DNA of 64,000 bases from Nonomuraea solani (GTDB lineage: Bacteria; Actinomycetota; Actinomycetes; Streptosporangiales; Streptosporangiaceae), in contig NZ_FNVT01000014.1 of the NCBI RefSeq assembly GCF_900108335.1, positions 1 through 64,000 of the forward strand. Direction: 5' to 3'. Under the pieces are notes generated by a model that saw only the letters and a program-made list of their open reading frames with translations, was not told where the DNA came from and made no database searches. Shown one piece after another: positions 8,344-17,057 of this stretch (position 1 is the stretch's first letter; each line of letters begins with the position of its first letter). The position numbers and the translations under genes are program-made.

Positions 8344-9126
8344 TCACACCAGGCTCTGGCCGCCGTCCACGGTGAGGACCGTGCCGGTCATGTAGTGGTT
8401 GGCCATGACGAACAGCGCGGCCGAGGCGGCCTCCTCCGCCGTGCCGAACCGGCCGATCAGCGAACCCTGCCCGGCGGCCGCCACCGCCATGTCGTCGGCC
8501 AGCCCCATCGCGCCGCGCGACAGCGGGGTGTCCACGATCCCGTACCGGATGGCGTTGACCCGCAGCCGGCGCGGGGCCAGCTCGACCGCCAGCGCCCTGG
8601 TGAGCCCTTCGACGGCGCCGAGGCTGGCGATGGCGGACGACGCGCCGGGGATGGGGCGGGTCAGGTAGAGGCCGGAGCTGAACGTGATCGACCCGCCCGC
8701 GGGCAGTCGGCGGCCGGCGGTCCTGGCGACCGCGTACGCGCCCCAGATCCGGCTGTCCACGGCCTCGCGCACCTGTTCGCGCGGGGTGTCCAGCAGTGCC
8801 CCCGTCCCGAAGCCGCCCGCCGTCACCAGCACGTGGTCCACCGTCCCCACCTGGTCGAACGCCCGCCCGAGGTCATCTTCGTCGGCGCTGTCACCGGTGA
8901 TCCCCAGCACCGATCCGCCGCTCTCCGCCCGGATCCGGTCGACCGCGGCCGTCAGCCGGCCCTGGTCGCGGGCCACGAGCGTGACGCGCGCGCCCACCGC
9001 GGCGAGCAGCGCGCCGGCGGCCAGCCCGATGCCGGAGCTGCCTCCGACGACCATCACGGTGCGGCCTTCCAGAGCGGCGGGCAAGGGGGAAGCGGTCGGC
9101 ATCGGGGCGAGCGTGGTCATGGACAT
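8344..9126 (-). CDS. SDR-fold protein lacking the usual YxxxK catalytic pair
   Basis: 260 residues of the short-chain dehydrogenase fold. The NAD(P) loop is VGGSSGIGLA near residue 30, and the C-terminal MTGTVLTVDGGQSL is standard. The catalytic segment reads FSSGLYLTRPIPGASSAIASLGAVEGLTRALAVELAP, so the tyrosine and lysine expected as YSASK are replaced by SSAIASL. It may bind the dinucleotide without classical dehydrogenase activity or use other residues. Start ATG 9126 has GAGGAG at a good distance. It is divergent from the TetR gene at 9217 with paired operators between. Confidence 0.85.
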   Translation of the reverse strand: MSMTTLAPMPTASPLPAALEGRTVMVVGGSSGIGLAAGALLAAVGARVTLVARDQGRLTAAVDRIRAESGGSVLGITGDSADEDDLGRAFDQVGTVDHVLVTAGGFGTGALLDTPREQVREAVDSRIWGAYAVARTAGRRLPAGGSITFSSGLYLTRPIPGASSAIASLGAVEGLTRALAVELAPRRLRVNAIRYGIVDTPLSRGAMGLADDMAVAAAGQGSLIGRFGTAEEAASAALFVMANHYMTGTVLTVDGGQSLV

Positions 9127-9144
9127 GGGGTTCTCCTCAGTAAA

Positions 9145-9207
9145 TAAACCATCCGGTTGGTTTAAGACTCTGGCGTGATGCGCCCAAAAAGTCAACTAGA
9201 TGGTTTA
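9145..9207. promoter_or_regulatory. two TetR-type operator half-matched palindromes
   Basis: Site 1, 9145-9164, is TAAACCA-N6-TGGTTTA with perfect 7-bp arms. Site 2, about 9188-9207, keeps one arm exactly (TGGTTTA) and a decayed other arm; read on the opposite strand both share TAAACCATC then GTTG. They lie between the divergent SDR and TetR genes, so the TetR protein most likely represses both. Confidence 0.7.
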
Positions 9208-9216
9208 ATCCTTTTC

Positions 9217-9798
9217 ATGACGTACGACGCGGAGGCGACCCGCCAGCGGATCTTCGACGCCGCCACCGCCGAGTTCGCCCGGCACGGCCTGGCCGGCGCC
9301 AGGATCGATCGCATCGCCGCTGCCGCCCGGGCCAACAAGCAGGCCATCTACCTGTACTTCGGCGGCAAGGAGAAGCTGTTCGGCCTGGTCGTGCGGGCCA
9401 AGGTGGACGAGATCTGCCACTCCGTCAGCCTCGACCCCCGCACCCTGCCCGAAGGGGTCGGCCTGCTCTTCGACTGGTACCACGAGCATCCCGACCTGAT
9501 CCGCCTGCTGCTGTGGGAGGCGCTGGAGGTCGACGCGGGGCAGGTCGCGGGGGAGGAGGAGCGCAAGGGCTCCTACCGCGGGCACGTCGACGGTCTCATG
9601 GACGCGGGCATGAGGGAGCGGGCCACGGCCCAGGACTGGCTGTTCACCATCCTGGGGCTGGTGGCCTGGAACTTCGCCGTCCCGCAGCTACGCCGGTTGA
9701 TCCTCGACGAGCCCGACCCCGAACGAGCCGTCGCCCGCCGCCGCGCGGTCGTGGTGGACCTGGCCCGCGCCGTGGCCGAACAGGCGGCCACCGACTGA
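9217..9798 (+). CDS. TetR family transcriptional regulator
   Basis: 193 residues from ATG 9217. DNA-binding part: TRQRIFDAATAEFARHGLAGARIDRIAAAARANKQAIYLYFGGKEKLFGLV, a textbook TetR helix-turn-helix. The C-terminal domain (WEALEVDAGQVAGEEER..., MRERATAQDWLFTILGLVAWNFA) is of the type seen in regulators of SDR genes. It starts 90 bp from the divergent SDR gene and directly after the second operator, which predicts autoregulation. ATG 9217 is preferred to the upstream GTG/ATG codons, which would put the operators inside the coding sequence. Confidence 0.85.
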   Translation: MTYDAEATRQRIFDAATAEFARHGLAGARIDRIAAAARANKQAIYLYFGGKEKLFGLVVRAKVDEICHSVSLDPRTLPEGVGLLFDWYHEHPDLIRLLLWEALEVDAGQVAGEEERKGSYRGHVDGLMDAGMRERATAQDWLFTILGLVAWNFAVPQLRRLILDEPDPERAVARRRAVVVDLARAVAEQAATD

Positions 9799-9806
9799 CC
9801 CAGGGC

Positions 9807-9950
9807 TCAGGTGTTGATCTGCAGGACCCACGCCGGCAGGTGGTCGGCTCCGTGGGTGTAGACGATCTTGAAGGTGTCGGTACGCAGCTCGAAAGCGCCG
9901 GGGATGCCGCCGTAGGGGCGGGCGCCCAGCGGCTCGGGCTCCTCGGCCGG
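9807..9950 (-). pseudogene. C-terminal gene fragment
   Basis: 46 residues (from PAEEPEPLGARPYGGIPGAF to DHLPAWVLQINT) end at a TGA at 9807, while an in-frame TGA at 9951-9953 cuts the frame upstream. The peptide has normal composition and codon bias, so it looks like the tail of a lost gene. Family not recognised. Confidence 0.35.
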
Positions 9951-9953
9951 TCA

Positions 9954-10527
9954 TCGTTGTACGTGCCGGCGCGGAGTCGGACGCTCTCTCATCATCCTGA
10001 AGACCACGTCCTCGCGGGAATCCGATGAGGTCGCCGTCTTGATCGAGCAACACGCCGGGCCTGGCCTTCCCCAGGAGTGACTGCGATCAACCAATCACGT
10101 AGGCGGTCAGAAAACGTAGGTGGCCCGACGAGACATGCCTACAACCAACTGGCGGTGTTTGTAGGCATGACCAGGTTCGTAAGCTGACCGTCGTTGATCG
10201 GCGGGCATCGGGTGAAGGCTGGCAGGTCGCGGCCGGCAGCGGACGGCACGACGACTGAGGCCGGACGACGGTCGGTCATGGCCGCGTCTACCTGCGAGTC
10301 CCTGGCCCGGCGCCTGGATCCGACTATCCGAACGGCATTTCCCCCCGGACACCAACGATGACGGGCGGGCCGAATGTCCTTCACCGCGCTTCACCCCACG
10401 CACTGAGCCGCGCCGGCGCGGTGGCGTCCTTGGGTTCCAGCCGCAGCGCCGGCAGGAGAGTGGCCGCGTGTGTGAGTGACAGCGTGATCTTCGGCCTGGC
10501 GAGGGCTCCCAAGCGTCTCCGCCGTAA
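9954..10527. other. intergenic with a long inverted repeat
   Basis: No supportable gene in about 570 bp. It contains the 36-bp inverted repeat at 10134-10169. Shadow frames on the minus strand (10107-10403) have no family resemblance. Confidence 0.5.
10134..10169. repeat. perfect 11-bp inverted repeat with 14-nt spacer
   Basis: CATGCCTACAA (10134-10144) and its exact complement TTGTAGGCATG (10159-10169). No T-run follows, so it is less likely a terminator than an operator, a recombination site or the relic of an element end. Confidence 0.75.
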
Positions 10528-11103
10528 TCACTCGTGAGGGGGCCATTCCTCGGCCAGGAGCGCGTATGAGAGACCGTCGAGCCATCCCTTGGTGCGGTGG
10601 AGTGAGTCTCTCACCGTGTGCTGTTCGCGGCGCATCCCGACCCGCTCCATCAGCCGCCACGAGGATTCGTTGTCGTAGAAGCAGTCCGCGTGCAGGCGGC
10701 GCAGGCCAAGGCTCTTGAAGGAGATGTCGATGAGGGCGCGTACCGCTTCGGTGGCGTAGCCGTTGCCGCCGTAGGAGGGATCGAGCGTCCACCCGAGCTC
10801 TCCTTGGACGCTTTCCGCCTGGTCAGCGACCTCTTCCTGGGCCCAACCGTCCTGGACCTTCAGTGTCAGGTCGCCGATCACCCGGCCGTCCAGTTCGACG
10901 ATGAGCAGGTCTGCGAGCCGCTCCTCACGGAGGAAACGCTCACGGTAGTCGTCGTAGGTCTCTGTGGCGGCCGTGACCCATTCGTGAGTCTCCGGCAGTT
11001 GCCGGAAGGCCCAGGTCGCGTCCAGGTCGTCGGGGGCGGCCCGGCGCAACAGCAGCCGCTCGGTGGAAATCGGCCAGTCCAGCGTGTCAAGAGGGTGACG
11101 CAT
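10528..11103 (-). CDS. GNAT N-acetyltransferase (RimJ/RimL type)
   Basis: 191 residues, ATG 11103. N-terminus TERLLLRRAAPDDLDATWAF is typical of the RimJ/RimL group. The acetyl-CoA loop is YGGNGYATEAVRALI (about residues 112-126). It then has the FYDNESSWRLMERVGM helix that packs on it. The family acetylates protein N-termini, antibiotics or small metabolites; the substrate is not predictable. Monocistronic: spacers with remnants lie on both sides. Confidence 0.85.
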   Translation of the reverse strand: MRHPLDTLDWPISTERLLLRRAAPDDLDATWAFRQLPETHEWVTAATETYDDYRERFLREERLADLLIVELDGRVIGDLTLKVQDGWAQEEVADQAESVQGELGWTLDPSYGGNGYATEAVRALIDISFKSLGLRRLHADCFYDNESSWRLMERVGMRREQHTVRDSLHRTKGWLDGLSYALLAEEWPPHE

Positions 11104-11408
11104 GGGCCCTCATACTGACAGCGGGCTGTGGTGATACACAAACGGATTACTGCGGACGACGTCTCCGACAACGACGCGGCGATCGTCCTACAGGAACCGA
11201 CAAGACACCGAAGCGACAACCGACAACCGACGTACGGTGCAGGCAACTTCGGAAGAGCGCGACGAAAGCGGCGTACTCGGCCCGCGCGAGATGCTCGAGC
11301 GAGACCCCGCGTCTTCAGAACGATCGTTAAATGAAGAGCCGTCGGCATTCCTATGAGATCAGCGGCCCACCCGTCCTCGCCCCCTGGGCAGCACCCGTCT
11401 CCACCACC
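11104..11408. other. intergenic
   Basis: About 300 bp between the acetyltransferase and a gene fragment. No gene or structured element recognised; local G+C dips near 11130-11230. Confidence 0.4.
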
Positions 11409-11594
11409 TCATGGGTTTTCCAGAATTTTGTGCGCCGCCAGGCTGTCAGGGTGCAGCGCGGTGGTGTTGTGGTCGCGGATCGAGTCGCGGACGGAGCGGA
11501 CGAGGTCGTCCAGGGTCCCGGGGTGGGGGTCGCCGTAGACGTCCAGGATGGTCTTGCAGAGTGCCTTGGGCGTGGCGCGGACCGGAAACCGGCA
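11409..11594 (-). pseudogene. C-terminal gene fragment
   Basis: About 60 residues (TPKALCKTILDVYGDPHPGT... SIRDHNTTALHPDSLAAHK) with normal composition ending at TGA 11409. Upstream the frame turns into the antisense of the sigma-factor remnant and loses sense. Probably the tail of a lost gene; no family recognised. Confidence 0.3.
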
Positions 11595-11699
11595 GGCCGG
11601 CTGACGACCGGGCGCGGAGCAGGCCGCGATAGACCCCATGTGTACCGATTCCGCGCCGTACGCCGGGAGCCGCCGCCGAGCGGCCTCGGCGACGACGAC

Positions 11700-12201
11700 G
11701 TGGAACTGCACGCGGCCGTCGCCGCCGGGCGGGTGGAGGCGCTGCGCGTCCTGCACCACAGGCATGCTCCTTGGTTCCGGGTAGGGCTCGCCCGCCGTTG
11801 CGCCGACCCCGACGTGGTGGATGACGTTATCCAGGACACCTTCGTCGCCGTGTGGTGCGGCCCGCTACCTGACGACGTGGCGGCGTGGATCTGGACGATC
11901 GCGATCCGCAGGCCGGTCTTGGTGCGGCGCGGCAGCCGCGGGATCGTCGTCAGCCCCTCACCTGATAACGCGCACCTGCTCGTCGAGTCGGCCGAGGCAG
12001 TCTTCCTGCTCGGCGTCGAACACGGCGACCTTGGCATCGTTGTCGCCCGCCTGCCGCCCGAGCAGCGCGCGGCCATCGAGGCCACCGTCCTGGACGGGGC
12101 TGACCACGCGGGAGGCCGCGCATCTGCTGGGGATCCCAGAGCGCACCGTCAATACCCGTGTCATGCGGGCCAAGGCCAGGCTGAGGGAGGAACTGGCATG
12201 A
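11700..12201 (+). pseudogene. ECF sigma factor broken by a frameshift
   Basis: Starting at GTG 11700 the frame encodes a sigma-70 region 2 (ALRVLHHRHAPWFRVGLARR, DPDVVDDVIQDTFVAVW) and runs to LPPEQRAAIEATVLDG. Region 4 continues in another frame as LTTREAAHLLGIPERTVNTR and VMRAKARLREELA. The two parts join perfectly if one G is removed from the GGGG run at 12096-12099. Either a recent pseudogene or a sequencing error; the remaining protein is otherwise intact and about 165 residues. No anti-sigma gene follows. Confidence 0.75.
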
Positions 12202-12452
12202 GTGGCCGGCGTGTACGGTGATCATCCGGTCCCGGTCCCGGGCCCGGCTGCCCGGCACTCGCGCCAGCATGCTCTACCCCGATGCGGCCAGCGGCGGGGG
12301 CCGATGAGGCGGGTGCGCATCCGGATCCGGTCGCAGAACGTGCTGAGGCCTTTGGCCGGGTCCGAACATGTGCTCATCTGCTGTGGTCAGCCGGTCCAGT
12401 GGGGTGGCGGAGCGGCTCACCTGCGCTCCTTGCGGGAAGGGACGGCCGGGGG
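12202..12452. other. intergenic
   Basis: About 250 bp after the broken sigma gene. No gene recognised. Confidence 0.4.
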
Positions 12453-13133
12453 TCAGGCGGCGGCCTGGCGGATGAGGTCGGCGACCGTGGCGGGCTGGGA
12501 GACGTAGACGGCGTGGCTACCGACGGCTTCGACGACGGTCGCTCCAGAGCGCTCGGCCATCATGTGCTGGTCCGGCGGCGGGATCATGCGGTCTTCGGTG
12601 GCCACCAGGTACCAGCTCGGCTTGTGCCGCCAGGCCGGTTCGGTGACCGCCCCGCTGAGGGCGTCCACGCCCCAGGGCACTTGCGCGTCGGCCATGAACG
12701 CGGCGGTCTGCGCGGGCAGGTCTGCGGCGAAGGAGCCGTGGAACTTGTCGCGGTCGAGGAGCAGGAATCCGTCCACGGGCGGCAGGATGGGTGGCACCGG
12801 TGCGCCGGGGGGCGGGTCGGCGATGAGGGTGTTGACCGATTCGCCCTTGTCCGGGGCGAACGCGGCGATGTAGGCCAGTGCGGCGACGTTGGGGTGGGTG
12901 CCGGCCTCGCTGATGACGGCCCCGCCGTAGGAGTGGCCGACCAGGACGGCCGGGCCGTCGAGGCCGTCCAGGACCCGGCGGCTCACCGCGGCGTCGTCCT
13001 CCAGCGACAGCGTCGGGTTTTGCACGACATGGACGCGGAGGCCGTCCCTGGTCAGTTCGTCGTAGACGCCCTGCCAGCCGGATCCGTCCACGAAGCCACC
13101 GTGCACCAGCACGATGTTCCTGTTGGTGGTCAT
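12453..13133 (-). CDS. alpha/beta hydrolase
   Basis: 226 residues from ATG 13133 with AGGAG seven bases upstream. N-terminal IVLVHGGFVDGSGWQGVY gives the oxyanion HG. The nucleophile elbow is GHSYGG (about residue 85), the acid is probably Asp in ATEDRMIPP and the catalytic histidine is in GSHAVYVSQP. This is the short-loop group of alpha/beta hydrolases that includes plant-like esterases/hydroxynitrile lyases and many actinobacterial proteins. Substrate unknown; no operon partner. Confidence 0.85.
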   Translation of the reverse strand: MTTNRNIVLVHGGFVDGSGWQGVYDELTRDGLRVHVVQNPTLSLEDDAAVSRRVLDGLDGPAVLVGHSYGGAVISEAGTHPNVAALAYIAAFAPDKGESVNTLIADPPPGAPVPPILPPVDGFLLLDRDKFHGSFAADLPAQTAAFMADAQVPWGVDALSGAVTEPAWRHKPSWYLVATEDRMIPPPDQHMMAERSGATVVEAVGSHAVYVSQPATVADLIRQAAA

Positions 13134-13233
13134 GGTCGCTCCTACCTGGACGGGACGGGCACGGTGCCTGTCCCCGCGCCTTCCATCCAAGCCACGCCCG
13201 TGCCTCCGGACCATGCAGAACAGGACGCAGAAT

Positions 13234-15507
13234 TCAGGCGAGATCGCGGCAGCGGCTGCTCGCCTCTCGGTTGCCGATGGCCTTGTACACCTCGGCCGCC
13301 CGCGCGTACGCCTGGCGGCTCTCGCCGGCACGGCCCTCGTCGGCCAGCAGAGCCGCAAGCGTCTCCAGGGCGCCGGCCTGAGGCGCGGGCAGTTGAGCCT
13401 GCTCCATGAGGTCGATCGCGTCGGTGAGCTTGCTGATCGCCGCGGGTCGCCGGCCGAGCAATCCGAGACATTCGCCGATGCGGGCAAGGGCGATCGGCCG
13501 GGTGAACGCCGCGGTGCTCGGCGTCACTCCCGACCGGTCGTCGTTCAGCAGTTCCCACAGACCGAGGTACTGCTTCAGCGCCTCCCTGTGGTGCCCGGCG
13601 TCGCGAAGGCAGGTGCCGAGGGCGCCGAGACACTGGCAGTACGAATCCATGTCGCCGTCGGCCTTGAAGATCTCCGCCGCCCGGGTCTCCCACGCGGTGG
13701 CCTCATCGAGACGTCCCAGCCTGCGAAGAGCGCCTCCCGCGGTGTGGAGGACCGAGGCCATCTGTGCCGTGGCGCCGCTGAGGGTGGCCAGGTCCATCGC
13801 CTGGGTGGTGTACTGCAGTGCGGTTTCCGGGTCGTCTCGCGACACCAGATGGACCCAGGCCAGCAAGGTCAGCTGCTTTGCCTGCCGTACCGGATCGCCC
13901 AGAGCGGCGGCGGCCTCGGCACCGAGGGTGAAGACCTCATGCCAGTGCGGCGCGTGCATCCACCGGTCGGAGAACCAGTGCATCGACTCGGCGCAGTCAA
14001 GAACGGCGGAGTGCCGGTTGCCGCTCGCCGCGGCTCGCAACGCCCTCAGCCAGTTGTCCGCGTTCACGCGCAGCCAGCGGTCGGCCTCCTCCAGGGACGA
14101 CAGGTCGGCGTCAGGCCGCTCGGGACGGCCATAGCCGGGTTCGAACCACCGCCCGGCGGTGGTCGCCATCCGGACCAGCCACGATGTCACCTTCTCGGTG
14201 ACCGCGTCCTGATCGGCCGCGGTCTCCTCGGTGCGCAGCCGATCGCGGGCGAACAGCCGTACCAGGTCGTGGAAGCGGTAGCGGCCCGATGCGCTGTCCA
14301 GCAGCAGACCAAGGTCGACGAGCTCGTCCAGGGTCGCCCAGGCGTCCTCGATCACGAGCCCGCCGGCGACCGCCGCGAGGGCGACGTCGAAGTCCCGGCC
14401 GGGCACCAGGGCGAGCCGCCGGAAGGTTCGTCGCGCGGGTGCCGCGAGTTGCTCGTACGACATGCCGAAGGCGTTGGCGATCTGCAGGTCACCCGCTTTG
14501 AGCTGGTCAAGGCGGCGTTCCTCGTCGGCCAGGCGGGCGGCGAGTTCGGTGGCGCTCCAGGCCGGTCGGCTGGCCAGGCGGTTGCCGATGATCCGCAGGG
14601 CGAGTGGCAGGCCGCCGCACAGCTGCGCGAGCCGGGAGATCGCCGCACCGTCGTCGGAGGGGCCGCGGTCTTTCAGGATCGCGCTGAGTAGTTCGCCGGC
14701 TTCCTGCAGCGGCAACGGTCCCAGGCTGAGCCTGCGGACACCTTCCAGACCGGCCAGCAAGCGGCGGCTGGTCACCAGGACCCTGCCCGCGCCACCGCCC
14801 GGCAGCAGCGGCCGGACCTGTTCTTCGGAGGCGGCGTTGTCGAGCACGACCAGGACACGCCGCTCACGACAGCGACCGGTACAAGGGCGCGCGTCCGGCG
14901 AGATCGCCGGGAAACTTCTGCTCGGTGACGCCGAGCGCGCAGCAACAGCGCCAGCGCCTCCATTACGGGCAGCGGATGGGGGGACATACCGAACAGGTCG
15001 AGGAAGAACACCCCGTCGGGGAAGTGCGGACGCAACGTGTGGGCCACGCGCACGGCGAGCGCGGTTTTGCCCAATCCGGCAGACCCGGTGATGAGTCCCG
15101 CACCTGCGGCACCCGGCACATTCCCGTGGCGAACCAGATCGTCGGTCCAGGCCAGTTCCGCGGCTCGGCCGGTGAAGTCGTCCACTGATCTGGGCAGATC
15201 ACAAAGTTCTGTTGGCCGTGTCCAGTGATCACGTAATCGGCCTTGGCGGGCCAGCTCGACGAGTTGCTCGCGGTCGGCCTCGTCCAGGTCGAGGGCATCG
15301 GCCAGCGCGGTGACGGTCCGGTGCTGTGGGCCTCTGCTGCGTCCGCGTTCCATGTCCGACAGCGTCCGGGCGCTCACCCCGGAGGCTTCGGCGAGCTGCT
15401 CCAGCGTCAAGCTCGCCGCGTGCCGCTGAGCACGCAGCACCTCTCCGAAGCCAGGTGGGGCGGCGATGGGGCGGCCCTCCTTCTCCGCAAGGGGTACGTG
15501 ACCCGAT
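13234..15507 (-). pseudogene. AfsR-like regulator: XRE HTH + NB-ARC ATPase + TPR, broken by two frameshifts
   Basis: Three frames together give one large regulator. N-terminal frame: FGEVLRAQRHAASLTLEQLAEASGVSARTL, an XRE HTH, then a P-loop, ITGSAGLGKTALAVRVAH. The frame changes near 14930 (middle piece LGVTEQKFPGDLAGRAPLYRSL) and again near 14870. The last frame (from about 14850 to 13234) carries VLDNAASEEQVRPLLPG, the NB-ARC GGLPLALRIIGNRLA motif and about nine TPR-like helices to the end. The family are STAND-type regulators of secondary metabolism. Two shifts within about 80 bp suggest a real pseudogene, though assembly errors are possible. The start codon is not clear. Confidence 0.75.
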
Positions 15508-15544
15508 GGGACCGGGGTAATCGTAACTTGGCCGTCAGGCACTA

Positions 15545-15697
15545 TGGGGGGTCGATCAGGTTGCGGATGGCGATACCCGAGCTTGGGACAGGAGCGGTAC
15601 AGGTGTGACGTGACCGTGCGGGGCGATAGGAACATGATGGGTTCGGCGAGCAACCCGCGCGCCCGGGCCGCGAGTTGCCCAGCCGTGGCCCAGGCGC
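15545..15697 (-). pseudogene. LuxR-type HTH remnant
   Basis: About 50 residues match the C-terminal LuxR DNA-binding domain: FLSPRTVTSHLYRSCPKLGY, the recognition helix and following turn. No N-terminal domain or start is present. It lies between the AfsR-like pseudogene and the integrase pseudogene. Confidence 0.5.
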
Positions 15698-15741
15698 GGA
15701 GTTCACCAGGGCGAGGGCACGCTCCATCAGCGAGCCGGCTG

Positions 15742-16359
15742 TTCGCGCTGTACCGGCTGATCGCCCTGCGCGGGCTACACCGGGGCGAGGCGGTCGGGCT
15801 GCGCTGAAAGGACATCGACCTGCCCGCCGGGACCGCCGGGGTGCATTGGCAGATCACCCAGCTGGGCTGGGAGCCGATATAAGGCAGGCCGAAGACCGAG
15901 GCCGGCGACCGCACCATCGCCCTGGATGAGGACACCGTCACGGCGCTGCGCGCGCACCGCAAGCGGCAAGCCGCCGAGCGACTGGCCGCGGGCGAGGCCT
16001 GGACCGACAGCGAGTTCGTCTTCCCCGACGAGATCGGTCGGCCGCTACACCCACAGCAGGTCGGCGACCAGTTCTACCGGTTGGCCTTCCACGTAGGGCT
16101 GCCGCCGGTGCGGCTCCACGACCTCCGCCACGGCGCCGCTTCACTCATGCTGGCCGCCGGAGTCGATCTGAAGGTCGTGCAGGAGACCCTCGGCCACGTC
16201 TCCTCCACCTTCACCCGGGACACCTACACCAGCGTCTACCCGGAGGTGGCCCGGGCCGCCGCGGAATCCACCGCCGACCTCGTCAACACCGCAGCCAGCG
16301 GCGCGCAGATGGCTCGGCTGATCACTCTGCCAACCCAGGCCGGGAACACCGCCACCTGA
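15742..16359 (+). pseudogene. tyrosine recombinase (integrase) with two in-frame stops
   Basis: The reading frame gives FALYRLIALRGLHRGEAVGLR, then TGA at 15805 (expected Trp), KDIDLPAGTAGVHWQITQLG, TAA at 15880, then the C-terminal half intact. That half has the catalytic HDLRHG, the downstream LGHVSSTFTRDTY with the nucleophile tyrosine, and a normal C-terminus. The N-terminal SAM-like domain is missing. It is related to the fragment at 595-862. A transcription terminator follows at 16372 and a tRNA-derived att-like sequence at 16757, the usual order at the end of an actinomycete integrative element. Confidence 0.8.
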
Positions 16360-16371
16360 ACCACCAACACC

Positions 16372-16411
16372 AAAGGCAGGCCCGCCGATCCTTCGGTGGG
16401 CCTGCCTTTTG
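16372..16411 (+). terminator. rho-independent terminator after integrase remnant
   Basis: AAAGGCAGGCCC pairs with GGGCCTGCCTTT around a small loop with an additional CCGA/TCGG stem, followed by a T-run. A strong intrinsic terminator 12 bp after the integrase stop. Confidence 0.85.
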
Positions 16412-16756
16412 CTCTCAGTGGCCGTCGTGCAAACGGGGCAGCCGATCGATCCTGAGCCTGCGCGGCGAACAGGCCGAGCGAGGCGCTGTGAGAAGCAGCG
16501 GACCATTTATCTGCTGGTCAAAAACGGTCTGGAGGGTAAGAGGAGCCGACTTGGACAGCTTGACCAGCGACACCGAGCAGACCTTCTGGCTTGACCTTCT
16601 GATCATCGTCTTTGGGGTCTGAGTTGACGGTGGGCGCCTAAACGATCTACCGCGATACGCGGTCCGTACACAAGAGCGACCACCGAGCGACCAACTATGA
16701 TCAAAAACGAGATCCGAGGCTGGAAAAACCGAGAAACCCCAGGTCGAATGCGATAT

Positions 16757-16806
16757 TGGTGAGTAGGGCGAGTGGGACTTGAACCCACGACCCACGGATT
16801 ATGAGC
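16757..16806 (-). other. 3' half of a tRNA-Met(CAT) gene, probable att site
   Basis: On the minus strand the sequence runs from an anticodon loop CTCATAA through the 3' anticodon stem, variable loop, a perfect T arm (GTGGG-TTCAAGT-CCCAC) and the 3' acceptor strand TCGCCCT plus A. The 5' half is absent: the base-pairing partner of the anticodon stem is not there, the sequence just before the loop being GCCTG. Tyrosine integrases of actinomycete elements use exactly this anticodon-to-3'-end core. Not a functional tRNA. Confidence 0.75.
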
Positions 16807-16835
16807 AGGCGTTTTCACGCCTGCCCTGGGGTGCG

Positions 16836-17057
16836 TCATCCGCCCGCGGCGTCCTCGGCCTCCCAGCGCAGCAGGTCGCCCGGCTGGCACTGGAGCGCCT
16901 CGCAGAGTGCGGCGAGCGTCGCGAAGCGCACCGCCTTGGCGCGGCCGTTCTTGAGGACCGCCAGGTTGGCGGGCGTGATCCCTACGCGGTCCGCGAGCTC
17001 GCCCACGGACATCTTCCGCCTGGCCAGCATCACGTCGATGTCGACGGCGATCGGCAT
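16836..17057 (-). CDS. XRE family transcriptional regulator (YozG-like)
   Basis: 73 residues: MLARRKMSVGELADRVGITPANLAVLKNGRAKAVRF is a compact Cro/CI helix-turn-helix, followed by LCEALQCQPGDLLRWE. Such one-domain regulators are nearly always paired with DUF2975 membrane proteins, as here. The start ATG shares one base with the stop of that upstream gene (TGATG), so they are co-translated. Two palindromes upstream of the operon (17561-17598) are probable binding sites. Confidence 0.85.
   Translation of the reverse strand: MPIAVDIDVMLARRKMSVGELADRVGITPANLAVLKNGRAKAVRFATLAALCEALQCQPGDLLRWEAEDAAGG

Noticed and set aside
14772..15962. 396-residue minus-strand frame as one gene
   Set aside because: It joins antisense of the integrase, a LuxR remnant and the N-terminal part of the AfsR-like gene; only the last two parts make protein sense.
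16757..16806. Functional tRNA-Met gene
   Set aside because: The 5' half and the anticodon-stem partner are absent, so only a 3' half is present.
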